The position numbers and the translations under genes are program-made. This document shows, piece after piece, positions 11,229 to 21,742 of a DNA stretch of 64,000 nt (the first letter of the stretch is position 1; each line of letters starts with the position of its first letter). The notes beneath the pieces were generated by a model. It was not told where the DNA came from. It made no database searches and saw only the letters and a list, made by a program, of their open reading frames with translations. The DNA comes from Lepidurus packardi (lineage: Eukaryota; Arthropoda; Branchiopoda; Notostraca; Triopsidae), in contig JAKZAN010000007.1 of the NCBI GenBank assembly GCA_023053545.1, positions 6,014,001 to 6,078,000 of the forward strand. The letters are read 5' to 3'.

Positions 11229-14200
11229 CTAACCAAATTCACAAAGATGACCACAACCTGTCGGACACCGATCTTGTGACTGGAACCACTGTTTCATATG
11301 ATGTACGTGTCCTCCGTGCGAACAGCCTTGACACCACACGTACAACCCCCGAACTCCTAAATGGCAAATGCTGCAGGTATTGGTTGGCACTTTACAACTA
11401 TTGCACAGCCAACCGCAGCGCAGTAAGGCTCTGCCACAACGGTTGCAACACGTGTGCACCGTGGTTGACTGCTGGCTCAAGTGATTCACAGAATGTATGG
11501 GAGACAGTTTAATGATTTCGGCGCAGACGTCCCATAGCTGAAATCGACTTAACAAGTCCAAGTAACTTAAGTACCATTGTTCTTGCTGTGCATTACTCAC
11601 TACACGCTTCAGTCTTTCCCCCAGTACTAACAACAGCGAAACGGCCGTTTGAACGTCACCTTCACTCGCCAGATGGCACAACATATCTCCCACTACTGAA
11701 GTCCCATTCCACGGAACCGGACTGCACGATCCGCTGAAGCACAGCAAAGCTGAGGTTTGATCTTCAACTTTGACTGTCGTCGTATCTAATTGTTTTGGTT
11801 ACAGTTAAACATTAATTTTTAACACAAAACTTAACTTTCCCTGTACAAATACAAAACTTGATATAAACCCAAGTTGCTTATTTACTTAGTTATTTAATGA
11901 AAACGATCTACTTTACCTGGGTCGGTTGAAGTATCAAAATGATCTCGGGGAAAGTGTTCTGGGGGAGGCGATCGATCCTTTATTTCATGTCGCGGTTGAA
12001 AGGCTTCAATTGGCAAATCCCAATCTTCGATGCCATCAGCATCTAAAGCTCCTAAACCCGAAGAATCTCGATCAGTTGCGCTAAAATCCACTAAAGCTCC
12101 ATTGAAGTTCAAAGGATCCACATCAACGTCACCAAAAAACATATCCGCCTGCAATGAAAACAGTGAATCAAGTCGCTAGGTGAACAATAATACTTTTCGC
12201 CCACGACAAAAAGTATCAATTTTTGTAATAAAAATAAAAAAAAAAAAAATAAAAAAAAAAAAAAGGTTCGTTAATTACTTGCATATGTGCCATGCCTGAA
12301 GCAATATGCGTTAGTGTGCGTTCTTGAGTTTCAGTTTCCTCATTTTCGGATTCTGCGTCTTCGCTGACAGCCCCTGAAGTATCGCCTCTTTCACCACTGG
12401 CATACCCTTCCCCTGCTGCGGAAGCTGGGCCTGAACTACTGGCTATTTTAACTAAACCTTTCATGTCAGTGTCACTTCCAACGTTGGCACCGCTATCTTC
12501 TCGCACCAATAAACCACCTTTGGGCAAACCCCATTCACTGAAGCTTGTACCCGCGAATAACACTTTCATCATATTCCACGTGACTGCAGTTTGTGGTTGT
12601 TTAAGGTCCCACGAGAGCTTCGCATTGTAATCACACATATCTGCGAAAGGTTTGCCACTAATTTGGTATTGTTTAGCCATGCTCACAAAAACTGATGCCC
12701 AGGAGGTACTTGGTTCAGGAATACGAAAAACATGCAGCGTGCTTGTGGCCATTAAAAATTCTTCACTCAAATCTCTAGCCTTTCTTATTCTAAAAATAAA
12801 TTAATAATAAATACATAAAATAATAATAAATAAATGATAAACGGAGCTACAAATTTAAAACGGAAGATATTTACGATATGAAACCCGCATTTTTTGTCTT
12901 TGCTGGAGCATTTGGGCGGGAACGACCAGCAAAACTCACATCGCCTGCGGCGTTGAATACGGCACTTACAGGATTCGCTTTATCAGCCGGCCGAATTACT
13001 TCTTTGAATACGTGTTGATACAGGGTACAATCCTGGAAAGAGTGGGTTCAGTTTCCACTTCTTTTATGGCGGTAAATATACGAACTTTGCTAGTTGAAAG
13101 CAAAACGTGAGGATCTCCTCGCCAGACAATACCGGTAGTGATGTCTTTATGCTCGTTGAAGGTAGCAAAAGGAACGTAAGGTCGCCGAATATCCCAAACA
13201 TTGATGGTACTATCTACCACTAATGCCGAGCTCGCGATATGATTCCTTCGTTGGGGTCTCCACTTAATTCGGCCTACCGATGCAATGGTTTGAACGGTGT
13301 GAGTTAATATCGGACGTGGACCCAAATCCCAAACCTGGGATTAAAAACACAACGCGCGTTTAAGATCTGACAGAAAGTGAGATATTTTCGACGGTACTTT
13401 GATAGTTCTGTCTCTGCCAGCGGTAGCTAACCAAGTTTCCATTTCTGGATGCCAGTCGCAAGCAAATACCGGACCTGAATGGGCAGTAAACTGCTTTTCG
13501 CATCTATCAGTTCGCCGCATATCCCAAGTCTGCACGTTTCCGTTCTCGGATACTGCTACGAACGCGAAGTTATGGTGTGGACTGAATTGCACATCCCGAA
13601 CGCTCTCCGCGTTACTAAAAGTAAAACCACACTACACTTTAGTTCAAAACTATCATATCCGTTCGCGCTTTCGCAAAAATATGGCGCAGGAGCACCAAAA
13701 GAAAGATTTATAGCAGAGCGTGGTTTCGATCCACGGACCTCTGGGTTATGGGCCCAGCACGCTTCCACTGCGCCACTCTGCTTATAATACACCGCAATTG
13801 CAATATTACTCTCGGCGCTTTCGAAAGTGTGTGAAAGTTTAAATAAAATTTGCAACAAAAGAAAAGATATAGCAGAGCGTGGTTTCGATCCACGGACCTC
13901 TGGGTTATGGGCCCAGCACGCTTCCACTGCGCCACTCTGCTTATAATACACTGCAATTGCAATATTACTCTCGGCGTTTTCGAAAGTGTGTGAAAGTGTA
14001 AATGAAATCTGCAGCAAAAGAAAAGATATAGCAGAGCGTGGTTTCGATCCACGGACCTCTGGGTTATGGGCCCAGCACGCTTCCACTGCGCCACTCTGCT
14101 TATGGTATGGTATGCCTCCAAAATTCTGCGGGTCATTGAAAGTTAGCGAAAGTTTAAAATCTACTTTCCTATCCACTCGCAAAAGAATGTAACAATCGTA

Positions 14201-15183
14201 AAAGCTAAACAACGCGCGGTTCGATTCATGGACACTGTACCTCCCTTACTCTGTACTCGTGTTAGTAAAAATAAGTGCGAAAATGAATGCATGTTCGTTG
14301 GCAAAAATATACGTCAAAGATACAAGAAAAATATAGCAGAGCGTGGTTTGGATCCATGGACCTCTGGGTTATGGCCCCAACACGCTTATACTGCGTCACT
14401 CTGCTTATGGTAAAATGCTTGTTTGACATTGTCGGCCTTAGCGGTGACGAATCAAAGCATTAAAAAAATGGCACGCCCGTTGATAAATAAATTGGCGACA
14501 CGGCACAAAGGATAGTAGCAGAGCGTGGTTTCGATCCACGGACCTCTGGGTTATGGGCCCAGCACGCTTCCACTGCGCCACTCTGCTTATACTATTACGC
14601 AACTTTTCTTACCTGAAGAATGTTGAAACCGCTTCTTTCTGTCGAATATCAAAGCACTTCATGGTTCCGTCTTGAGATCCGGACAGCAGCAAGTTGGCGT
14701 CCTTGCTATGGAAAGTTACTTTGTTGACCGTACGGCGATGGTCCGTAAAAACCATTTCCTGCTTCATCCTAGACGGTCGGTTTAGGTTCCAAAGAACAAC
14801 GGCTCCATTCGTAGCGGCAGTTGCCAGCCATTGTTCTGAAAGTAATGAAACCATCTAACAATGAAACCAAGTAGTCTGACAGAAACGTAAGTTCTACGAA
14901 CCTTCGACCACGTTCCAAACAACGTCATTGCAGGAAAAGTTGAGGTTCAAATTCTTCCCCACACGTAAATTGGCTCTCTCAAAAAACTCATCCTCCCTTA
15001 TCTCGTATACCTTAAAGACTTTATACAAAACAACAAATAATTATAATGCTAGAGAGCAAAGTATATCTTAGAATTACCATTTCGTCCAGCAATCACAACC
15101 TGAGTGTTTTCCCTGTTCAAAGCCAAAGCGTTGGGAGGTCCTTCTTGCGCGGCAAACATTTTACGAGCATTGGGCAGGCTCAT
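11229..15183 (-). CDS. Wdr24: WDR24, GATOR2 subunit (WD40 repeats + C-terminal RING)
   Basis: Subunit of GATOR2, which relieves GATOR1 inhibition of mTORC1 at the lysosome when amino acids are present. Exon 1 is 15078-15183, starting [22 protein letters not shown]40 exons follow at about 14900-15035 ([20 protein letters not shown]), 14613-14840 ([30 protein letters not shown]), 13400-13614 and 12990-13335 ([12 protein letters not shown]). Family-specific middle exons follow (12216-12770; 11894-12154 with [14 protein letters not shown]). The C-terminal exon (11229-11747) carries the Cys/His-rich RING ([24 protein letters not shown]). The intron between 14613 and 13614 is 998 bp, far larger than the others, and holds the tRNA-iMet array on the same strand. 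An Asp/Glu/Ser-rich linker lies near 12310-12480. Confidence 0.93.
13711..13782 (-). tRNA. tRNA-iMet: Initiator tRNA-Met (CAU), copy 1
   Basis: 72-nt gene on the minus strand with anticodon CAU in loop CCCATAA. Initiator marks are all visible: the A1:U72 acceptor end (AGCAGAG/CTCTGCT), three G:C pairs in the anticodon stem (GGG/CCC) and A54 in the T loop (ATCGAAA). No intron. A short T run (CTTTTGG on the minus strand) follows as the Pol III terminator. It lies in a WDR24 intron, co-oriented with it. Confidence 0.95.
13870..13941 (-). tRNA. tRNA-iMet: Initiator tRNA-Met (CAU), copy 2
   Basis: Identical in its 72 nt to copy 1 and exactly 159 bp from it. Followed on the minus strand by TCTTTTC, a T4 Pol III terminator. 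Flanks are shared with copies 1 and 3. Confidence 0.95.
14029..14100 (-). tRNA. tRNA-iMet: Initiator tRNA-Met (CAU), copy 3
   Basis: Identical 72-nt gene, again 159 bp from its neighbour, with the same TCTTTTC terminator. Its upstream flank (plus-strand right side) differs, so it marks the edge of the tandem duplication. Confidence 0.95.
14334..14405 (-). pseudogene. Degenerate initiator tRNA-Met copy
   Basis: Same 72-nt length but seven substitutions against the intact copies. Changes hit the A box (GG18-19 to AT), anticodon stem position 27 and loop position 32, a T-stem base pair and the conserved T-loop G of the B box. The CAU anticodon and acceptor stem remain. Both internal promoter boxes are damaged, so transcription is unlikely. 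Confidence 0.8.
14516..14587 (-). tRNA. tRNA-iMet: Initiator tRNA-Met (CAU), copy 5
   Basis: Identical to copies 1-3 over all 72 nt but in a different flank, so it is not part of the 159-bp tandem unit. It lies about 25 bp from the 5' splice site of the host WDR24 intron. Confidence 0.95.
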
Positions 15184-16717
15184 TTTGAAAAGTTAATTTT
15201 TTCTATCTATTCGACCAACGAAGCACTCATCAGAAAAACGCCATAAGAATGGGGTATAACGAGCATCAAATTTTACGAACACAAAACAATCACAAAAAGC
15301 AAATGACGTAAACACGTGTAGAAGTCTCGAGGGCGTGACTACCATATGATACAACATAGAAGAATACAAAGAGCATGATTACAGGTGCACTTCCCTGGAA
15401 CTGCGATCCGTTCCCTTCGGTTCACTATCTTATCCGATGTAAACGGCGAACGTTTTGCCGTTTCGCAGGGGTGGCTTGGATCTTTGCTTTGTCTTTACAG
15501 CACCACTATGATATGTTAATATAAATGTGAGCTAGAGGAGCTATAATGCCTGCGCAAGGAATACATGCCCTTTAAATACCCCACTTTCTTTGGTAGTTGG
15601 CGCAAAAGACTTGAAGTTTTTCTTGATCAGACAAAACTGCTTGTTTGCCACAAAGCTATAATGAATGATACTTTAAAATTTTTAAAAGAATTTATTTGCT
15701 TTCAAAAGAAAAGTAGTGCCATGGTCTTTATGATGACATTGATGTTGGATGATTCCCCAGAAATCTATGCAGGGTTTCCGCGTCTTCTAGCATGCTTGCA
15801 AAGGCTGCTGAGTGAGGAGAAGACCATAACGCTTTTTTATGGTAATTCGTTGCCTCGAGTACTTGTCCTCCGGCGAATAACGTGCTAAAATAGAAAAAAT
15901 AGAATATAAATGCAATATAGGAGTGCTTTGCAAGTAGTTACCAGGATGTGCAGAAAGGGTTGGCTTTCCGCTTAGGTCAACGGGCTATATATAAATACAA
16001 GATATGGCTGTTAGATTAGGACTGGTGAGAGGTAACAACTTACTTTAAGGGTGTACACCCTTTCACCTTTCTCGTTAAAGTAATAGCGCAAATACATTTC
16101 TTGAATTCAAGAGTCGAAAATGAAACGTGGCCAAATGGTAAACTTATTAAGAGGCTGTTTACGCTGTACTGTCATGGTAACAGCGTCAGCCTTGTTACCA
16201 GCGCTCCTACTCGCAACCTTTGTCAAACACCTCAAGGCCAAAAGGGACCTAGGGCAGTCGATCATTGAAAATTTTTATTTAATATTCCGCTTCAGGCTTT
16301 CAGGGGGGATATCCGACATATGGAAAACGATGGAAAATGTAAAAATAAATGAGCAAGGGATATGTTCGCTTTTTTTCATCAACTAACTCCTAATACGCTT
16401 TATTCGCAATTCCAAAAATATTCCTGAACTTGCATTTCCATGAATTTAAAAGCGTAGGATAGTGTGGAAATTTGTGGTATTTTCGCGAAGTCCTTAAATT
16501 CCTTGTCTAGTATTTATTTGCATAAAAATAAGACTTGTAGGTCTTTAATTGCAAATAAGAACTAATTACTGTTCCGAGTGACAGATGCACATTTCCACTT
16601 ATCCAGCGGAAGTTCGGAACTTACAAAAATTTGAAATTCCGTTGATTAAACAAATTCTTCGTTTGGAATGAGTATATTTTCAAGACAACAAAGATTCAAC
16701 AAATAACGTTTCAATAA
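15184..16717. other. Intergenic between WDR24 and homeobox gene
   Basis: About 1.5 kb. It includes the WDR24 promoter side and one open frame described separately (15565-15888). The end nearest 16718 is the 3'UTR side of the homeobox gene. No RNA gene or repeat recognised. Confidence 0.4.
15565..15888 (+). CDS. Possible small hypothetical protein or exon
   Basis: 107-codon frame with no family I recognise. The stretch from LKYPTF-like codons to [12 protein letters not shown] reads as a mixed hydrophobic/charged helical protein, and a splice donor-like GTAATTC follows TTTTTATG near 15841. No upstream exon is certain and the ATG context is weak. It may equally be chance; I give it low weight. 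Confidence 0.2.
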   Translation: MPFKYPTFFGSWRKRLEVFLDQTKLLVCHKAIMNDTLKFLKEFICFQKKSSAMVFMMTLMLDDSPEIYAGFPRLLACLQRLLSEEKTITLFYGNSLPRVLVLRRITC

Positions 16718-18384
16718 TTAATTACTGTTATCCAAGTGCAGAAACATAAGATTTGACTCTTCACTTCGCGTCAATTCGTCTAGCTCAGTTTGAAAGTCCT
16801 GTTTTATACTAGCTTGTGATGGTATAAAAGCCAGGTTGGCCAAACGAACTTCTTCGCCAATGTCGTCACTCAACAGATAGTTGTCTTCATAGGTCTTCCT
16901 TTGCTCTACTGTCCCTGTGGTTTCTGCGGCGGTGTTCATTGTTTGAAACGTATTCCGTAGCAAGTCTTTCGAGTTAGATTCTTTCGCTAAAACATGACAT
17001 TCTTCCATGTATGTTGTAGGATTGTCGAGCAAATTTGAATGAAAGGGTTGGTAGTTGTTGAACGAAGTAGAGGCCTGTGGCGAATTTGGTGTGGCGTAAA
17101 TCAAAGGTGAAACATTCGGTGGCCATTCCAAATTGAAATAAACGCCTGGTAGACCCAACGCATTCATAGAACCACTATTTTCAGTGTGATCTAGACAATG
17201 AAGATTACAATTGCAGAGACGTTCTGTTTAGTAACCACATATTTACCTGAATATATTGTCTGGCTTGGTACAGCTAAGTTACTGCTCATTTTCCCTAAAA
17301 GGCATTCCAAATTTCATTATCTGTATTCATAAAACACGGACTTACTTCCATCTGCATCACTTGTCATAGAAAAAGATTCTAGCTCGCATTCCGTCTTAGG
17401 AGGTACAAAGTTATGCACCGAAAGTAATTCCGGCAAAGATTGACCCGGTAAGCAATCATCTATAACATGCTCCAATTGCTGTTCTGGTTTATACATCATC
17501 TTTTCTTGTTTCCTCCATTTCGCTCGCCGATTTTGGAACCATACCTTTTCACAGCTCATTCTTAGGATTATGGTAAAACACTTGGCTGTTGCTATACTTG
17601 CACTCTGGCTTCTGTTAGTTCAATCGTCGTAGCAAGTTCTTCACGGAAGAACACATCCGGGTAGTGGGTTTTGGCGAAAGCGCGTTCTAGCTCAGCCAGT
17701 TGGTAATTTGTGAAAGTTGTCCTGTATCTGCGCTGTTTCCGTTTCATAGGCCCTGAAGACGTAGATGGTACAGGAGAAGCTACCTGCGATGGTACCGGCG
17801 ACAATGGGGCATTACTTTGATTGAGTCCGGCTATATCATCTGTTGAGGGATTAATCAGAAAAAGTATGCAATAAAGCGGACGCATATAGTTAATACAGGA
17901 GTCACATAATGATTTTTGAGTATTCTTTCGTTGCGTCTAGCATAGCACGAGTGATTTTGCAGAAATACAATACTCGCCTCATCCTTTTGGGAGCCGTTTC
18001 AGAGCTAGGCACTAAATTCGATTTGCGCTTCCTCCTTAATTAGCTTACCATGTGGAGTCAGTAATAACATGTACCACCCCCTTTTCACCTAACTTAATTA
18101 AATTGGACGTTACAGACAAAATACTGCAAGTATATCCCCGAAACTCAGTAAGCACAAAGACCCTGTTGGTGCCTGTACGCTCAATTTTTACCGGGTCGCA
18201 AAAGTGTTACAAAGTTTGGATTGTTTAGAGAAAGTGTTGAAAAGTTACCATTGTAAGAAACAGGAGAGGGTGACTCATATTGACCCAAATCTAAATTTGC
18301 AGTCGTATTCCTATTGTCGGCACTTCCATCGAGTAGATCGTTGATAGTGTAACGATTCGACGAATGGAATAACGGGTTGTCCAT
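16718..18384 (-). CDS. Paired-like (Q50) homeodomain transcription factor, aristaless/Pph13 type
   Basis: Five exons with consistent phases: 18192-18384, 17598-17839, 17346-17544, 17247-17294 and 16718-17190, about 384 residues. The first residues ([20 protein letters not shown]) contain an octapeptide/eh1-like Groucho-binding motif (YTINDLL). A Ser/Pro linker follows, then a complete 60-residue homeodomain starting [20 protein letters not shown], with [12 protein letters not shown] and [14 protein letters not shown] (Gln at position 50). The intron after ARVQ, before VWFQN, is the classic homeodomain intron. The combination [17 protein letters not shown] and RAKWRKQEK is closest to what I know of Drosophila Pph13 and aristaless. 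No OAR motif is visible in the C-terminal half, which is acidic and Asn/Ser-rich. A further upstream exon cannot be excluded. Confidence 0.85.
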
Positions 18385-19091
18385 TACGTTCACTGGTCCA
18401 ATTACTCCTGAGCCCCCCCAGATTGTTACCTGATTTCTGGTGTGTACCCCAATGCATACATTTAGCAAGTGAAAAAGGCGCGCATGTCTTTTGTTATTTT
18501 TCTATATTCTTTCACTAAGTATTTTCCCCTTCCCTTCGGAGCTTCAACTTTTACTGGCGTTATGGGCTTCATCGAAGAAGAAACCCTTCAAGTTAACCAA
18601 TACGTTGAGAAATTCCATAGGTCCCTTTTGGCCTCCTTGTTATGTTTACTATATAAAAAAGCTGTGGCAACGAACTTAATTGATAAACCAATTTTCGCCA
18701 GTGGTTTCACTTGAAGTACGGCGCACGTGGGACCTGCCGGGTACTGCTACGAATTTGTATATGGAAGACTCGAGAACGTAGCTAAAGTCGTCCGATTCCA
18801 TCAGAAGCAGAAATACTTTCGTGTTGGCATTAAAGGCTGGTAAAAACTGGTAAGTTCTCGCGCTTCGCGTGCATTTCAGTATGCAAGCTTGGAGAAACCT
18901 TGGAAATGGGCGCTAAGCTATAATGCTGACCAAAGCGCTTATTAGTATTCAAAAATCAATACACTTTGATCTTCCGAGTATTGAAATGTTGCATACTTTG
19001 TGTTAGATGAAGAGTCAAGATTAAACATAATACAACTACATTTGGGTACGTTTTTGCAGAATGTATTGCTAATGCGGTTGTTGAAAATCAC
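18385..19091. other. Intergenic between homeobox gene and FG-GAP gene
   Basis: Upstream region of the homeobox gene. A plus-strand frame at 18469-18714 has no recognisable domain and is probably chance. Confidence 0.35.
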
Positions 19092-20863
19092 TTAAAGAGG
19101 GGCATATGTGAAAACCCAGATCGTATTAGCTGAGTAACCAGCAGCAATAATTTCGGTGTAACCGTCGCCGTCCAAATCCACAGCAGCGAGTTTGCCTATA
19201 AGAACAAAAATAAAGAAACCGTTAATAAGTGACCAAATAACACGGGATACGGAATTCCATATTGCTTACCGGTGGTAGTGCCCTCGGTATTGAGCAGAAC
19301 AACTTTAGTGTAACTCCAGTCGTCCACTTCGTCGGATACAGGCCTGAGAATGTAGCATTTGCCATCGTCATCTCCAGACAGAATCAACCACGGTTTGTGC
19401 TGACTAGAAATAGAGTTACACATTTGGGCAGTTATTAAGACGAGATAGTTTACCGTCCGTCGGCTAAGGTTTCATTTGCGTAGGAATCACTAGGGTAGAA
19501 AGTTTTAGGAGATCCGGGACTCATGGCGTTGCCGACGATCATAAAATGAGGATTGAAATTATCGGCAATGGTATGACGTGTCCAATTTCCGCTATTAATT
19601 AAAGAGAAAATGTCAACACATACCATTAAATTTTTTTCGCAATATTTACCTGAAGAGGTCATCAGGGATCTCGTAAACGTAAACGCTTCCCAACTTGCCA
19701 TCAAAAGCCGTGATAAGGACGTCCAGTTTGCCGTCCTGGTTGAGATCTTCCACCAAGATATCGAAAGGTTGGCCAAGTCCCGCATCGAAAACAACGGCTT
19801 GGATCTGTCATGTTTACGATAAAGATTTCTTAAAAATCCAGAGTCGAAATAAAATTACATTGTTAGGGTCATTCCAGCCATCAACGGCATCAGATGGGAT
19901 GCAATATGCTGTAGCTCTCTGGTTCCAGAACTCGGCAGCCAAGATACAGTCCATTACTACTCCAGCCGAAGTCAGTTCAACATTGCGGAAGTGCACATCA
20001 GGTCCTCCGAGAATAATATCGTGCTGAATCCAGCCTTTGATAGCAGCGCCGGGGTTTTCCAACCATGCCAAAGATTTGACATCAGCACCTATGAACCAAA
20101 CATGTATTATCCATAAAAACAATTGGGTAAATTAGTAAGTCAAACCGTTATGGAAGCGAGCGGTCAAGGCATCGAGGTCGCCGTCGCCATCCATATCCTT
20201 CCAAAGCACGCGATGGTAAGAGTAATCTTTATCCTATGGAAGGTACATATAGATATTTTATACTCTCAGCTTAAATTATGGCGAATTTTCAAACTGTACA
20301 TCAGCCGAAGCAATATTCAGGTCAGTGGAAGCGGGGTCAGCCTGTTTCATGTTGTAGATTTGGAGCTTGCCTGCAGTTTTGGTGGGAACCAAGAAACCCG
20401 AGGTCCAGATTACACCTTCAAATCCATTAAGAACGGTACCTGAAAAAAATCATGAGACAAAATATATTATTTTCCAAGTTTCTACTTGGAAGAATGTCGG
20501 GGTTGTTCGGCCAATACGCCGAGTCATCTAAACGTGCCAATTGCCAGTTGGGGACGTCATCCAAGAAACGGCCGGGAGCTCGCATGTAAAACACGGGATC
20601 ATGCTTTAAAAGTAGTCCACGATATCAGTTAGTGCATATTTTTCGTGGGAGTAATGGATTACCGTCAGTAAAGCGCTGGCATCAAAAGTCGAGACGTACA
20701 GAGTGTAGCGATCTACAAGTGGCTCAGCAGGATCTTCAAACTTGTGCACTTCAATGAATGCGGGTAAAGGATGAGCAAAAGAGCCAAGTTGCCTTGGCAA
20801 AGTTACGATATCCCCTAGAACCCCACAAAGTCCTAACGTAAAAAGTAATGCGAGACGTAACAT
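19092..20863 (-). CDS. Secreted FG-GAP/VCBS-repeat protein of unknown role
   Basis: Multi-exon gene with a clear signal peptide (MLRLALLFTLGLCGVLGD). Recognisable blocks in order: FEDPAEPLVDRYTLYVST; HDPVFYMRAPGRFLDDVPNW; VLNGFEGVIWTSGFLVP; then three Ca-binding-type motifs, DMDGDGDLDAL (about 20190), DLNQDGKLDVL (about 19735) and DLDGDGYTEII (about 19165), each after a beta-propeller-like block. The end is ...FTYAPL. No membrane anchor is visible, so I infer an extracellular beta-propeller (as in integrin alpha heads). Introns are short and normal for this genome. I do not recognise an orthologue or a substrate. Possible roles are matrix binding or a carbohydrate-related function; neither is shown by the sequence. 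Confidence 0.8.
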
Positions 20864-21742
20864 CTTTGGAGAAGACGCCTTAGGATGCGACTGTACGAGA
20901 TACGGTATCTACGGTCTTTTATATGTGTCGGTCCGATAAAGTATGTGAATAAAAACACCTGGTCTTATTATGGGAACGGATCTTATTAGAATTTCTTCAC
21001 AAATGAATATCGGAAGAAATTAACAACCTTCCTTGTGAAATGGCTTTGCGGATATAGATCCGCAACTCAGATGCATGGGAAATTAAAAAAATCCTGTTCA
21101 TATGTTCATTATTACCTAATACATCGATAAACATGCCATGGGGAACGTAGGCACATGAGAAGCTTTATGTTCCGCAATCAAGTCACGTGGGCCGATTTTT
21201 CCTCAACAAAAGAGAAACACCATCTGCTCCCATTGGCTTTTCTCACGCAGAGGCAAAAAGTCTTCTTTTAATCGAGATCAGGCGTGTGTGATACAATGTA
21301 TTAGTCCTTGTCAAAGCACAGCTATTATACAGTAAGAAAGTTCTCGTAACTGATCTGTTCTATTGCTACGCCTATGGCGCGTAAAGAATAATTATGTTTA
21401 GCAATTGCTGCGCCAGATAGTTTCAACAGAAATATGTCTGACTTTAAAAAAATTTAAACTTACCTAACCTATATCTAACCTAATATTATATAATGTATAT
21501 ATCGAGTTCCTGCTTCAGAGGTTTGGAGCAATTTAAAGCTATTCTTACATTAACATTTATGAAATGAGGAAAATGATAGAGGCGTTGGTGCTGCCATCTG
21601 TAAACAACTATGTGCTTCCTTTTTATGTATTCACGAGACACATGAAGGCGCAGCACCAGTAGCTCAGGTGATAGAAAAAGTCAAGTAAAGATCGGAATTG
21701 TAATGACTGAACTTATAGCTTAGAGGTTTGCAGAACGTTGTT
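20864..21742. other. Divergent intergenic region, FG-GAP gene and PDP
   Basis: Shared upstream region of two divergent genes; TTTTATATG near 20920 could be the minus-strand TATA region. No gene seen. Confidence 0.4.

Larger units (their letters stand above)
13711..14100 (-). repeat. 159-bp tandem unit carrying tRNA-iMet
   Basis: Copies 1-3 start at 13711, 13870 and 14029, an exact period of 159 bp. The 87-bp spacers are nearly identical (shared CAATTGCAATATTACTCTCG and GAAAGTGTGTGAAAGT), with a handful of substitutions. This is recent unequal duplication of a tRNA plus spacer. Confidence 0.9.

Noticed and set aside
13479-14413. Repeated protein-like frames ([20 protein letters not shown]) around 13.5-14.4 kb on both strands
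   Set aside because: They are translations through the tRNA-iMet genes and their spacers, not proteins.
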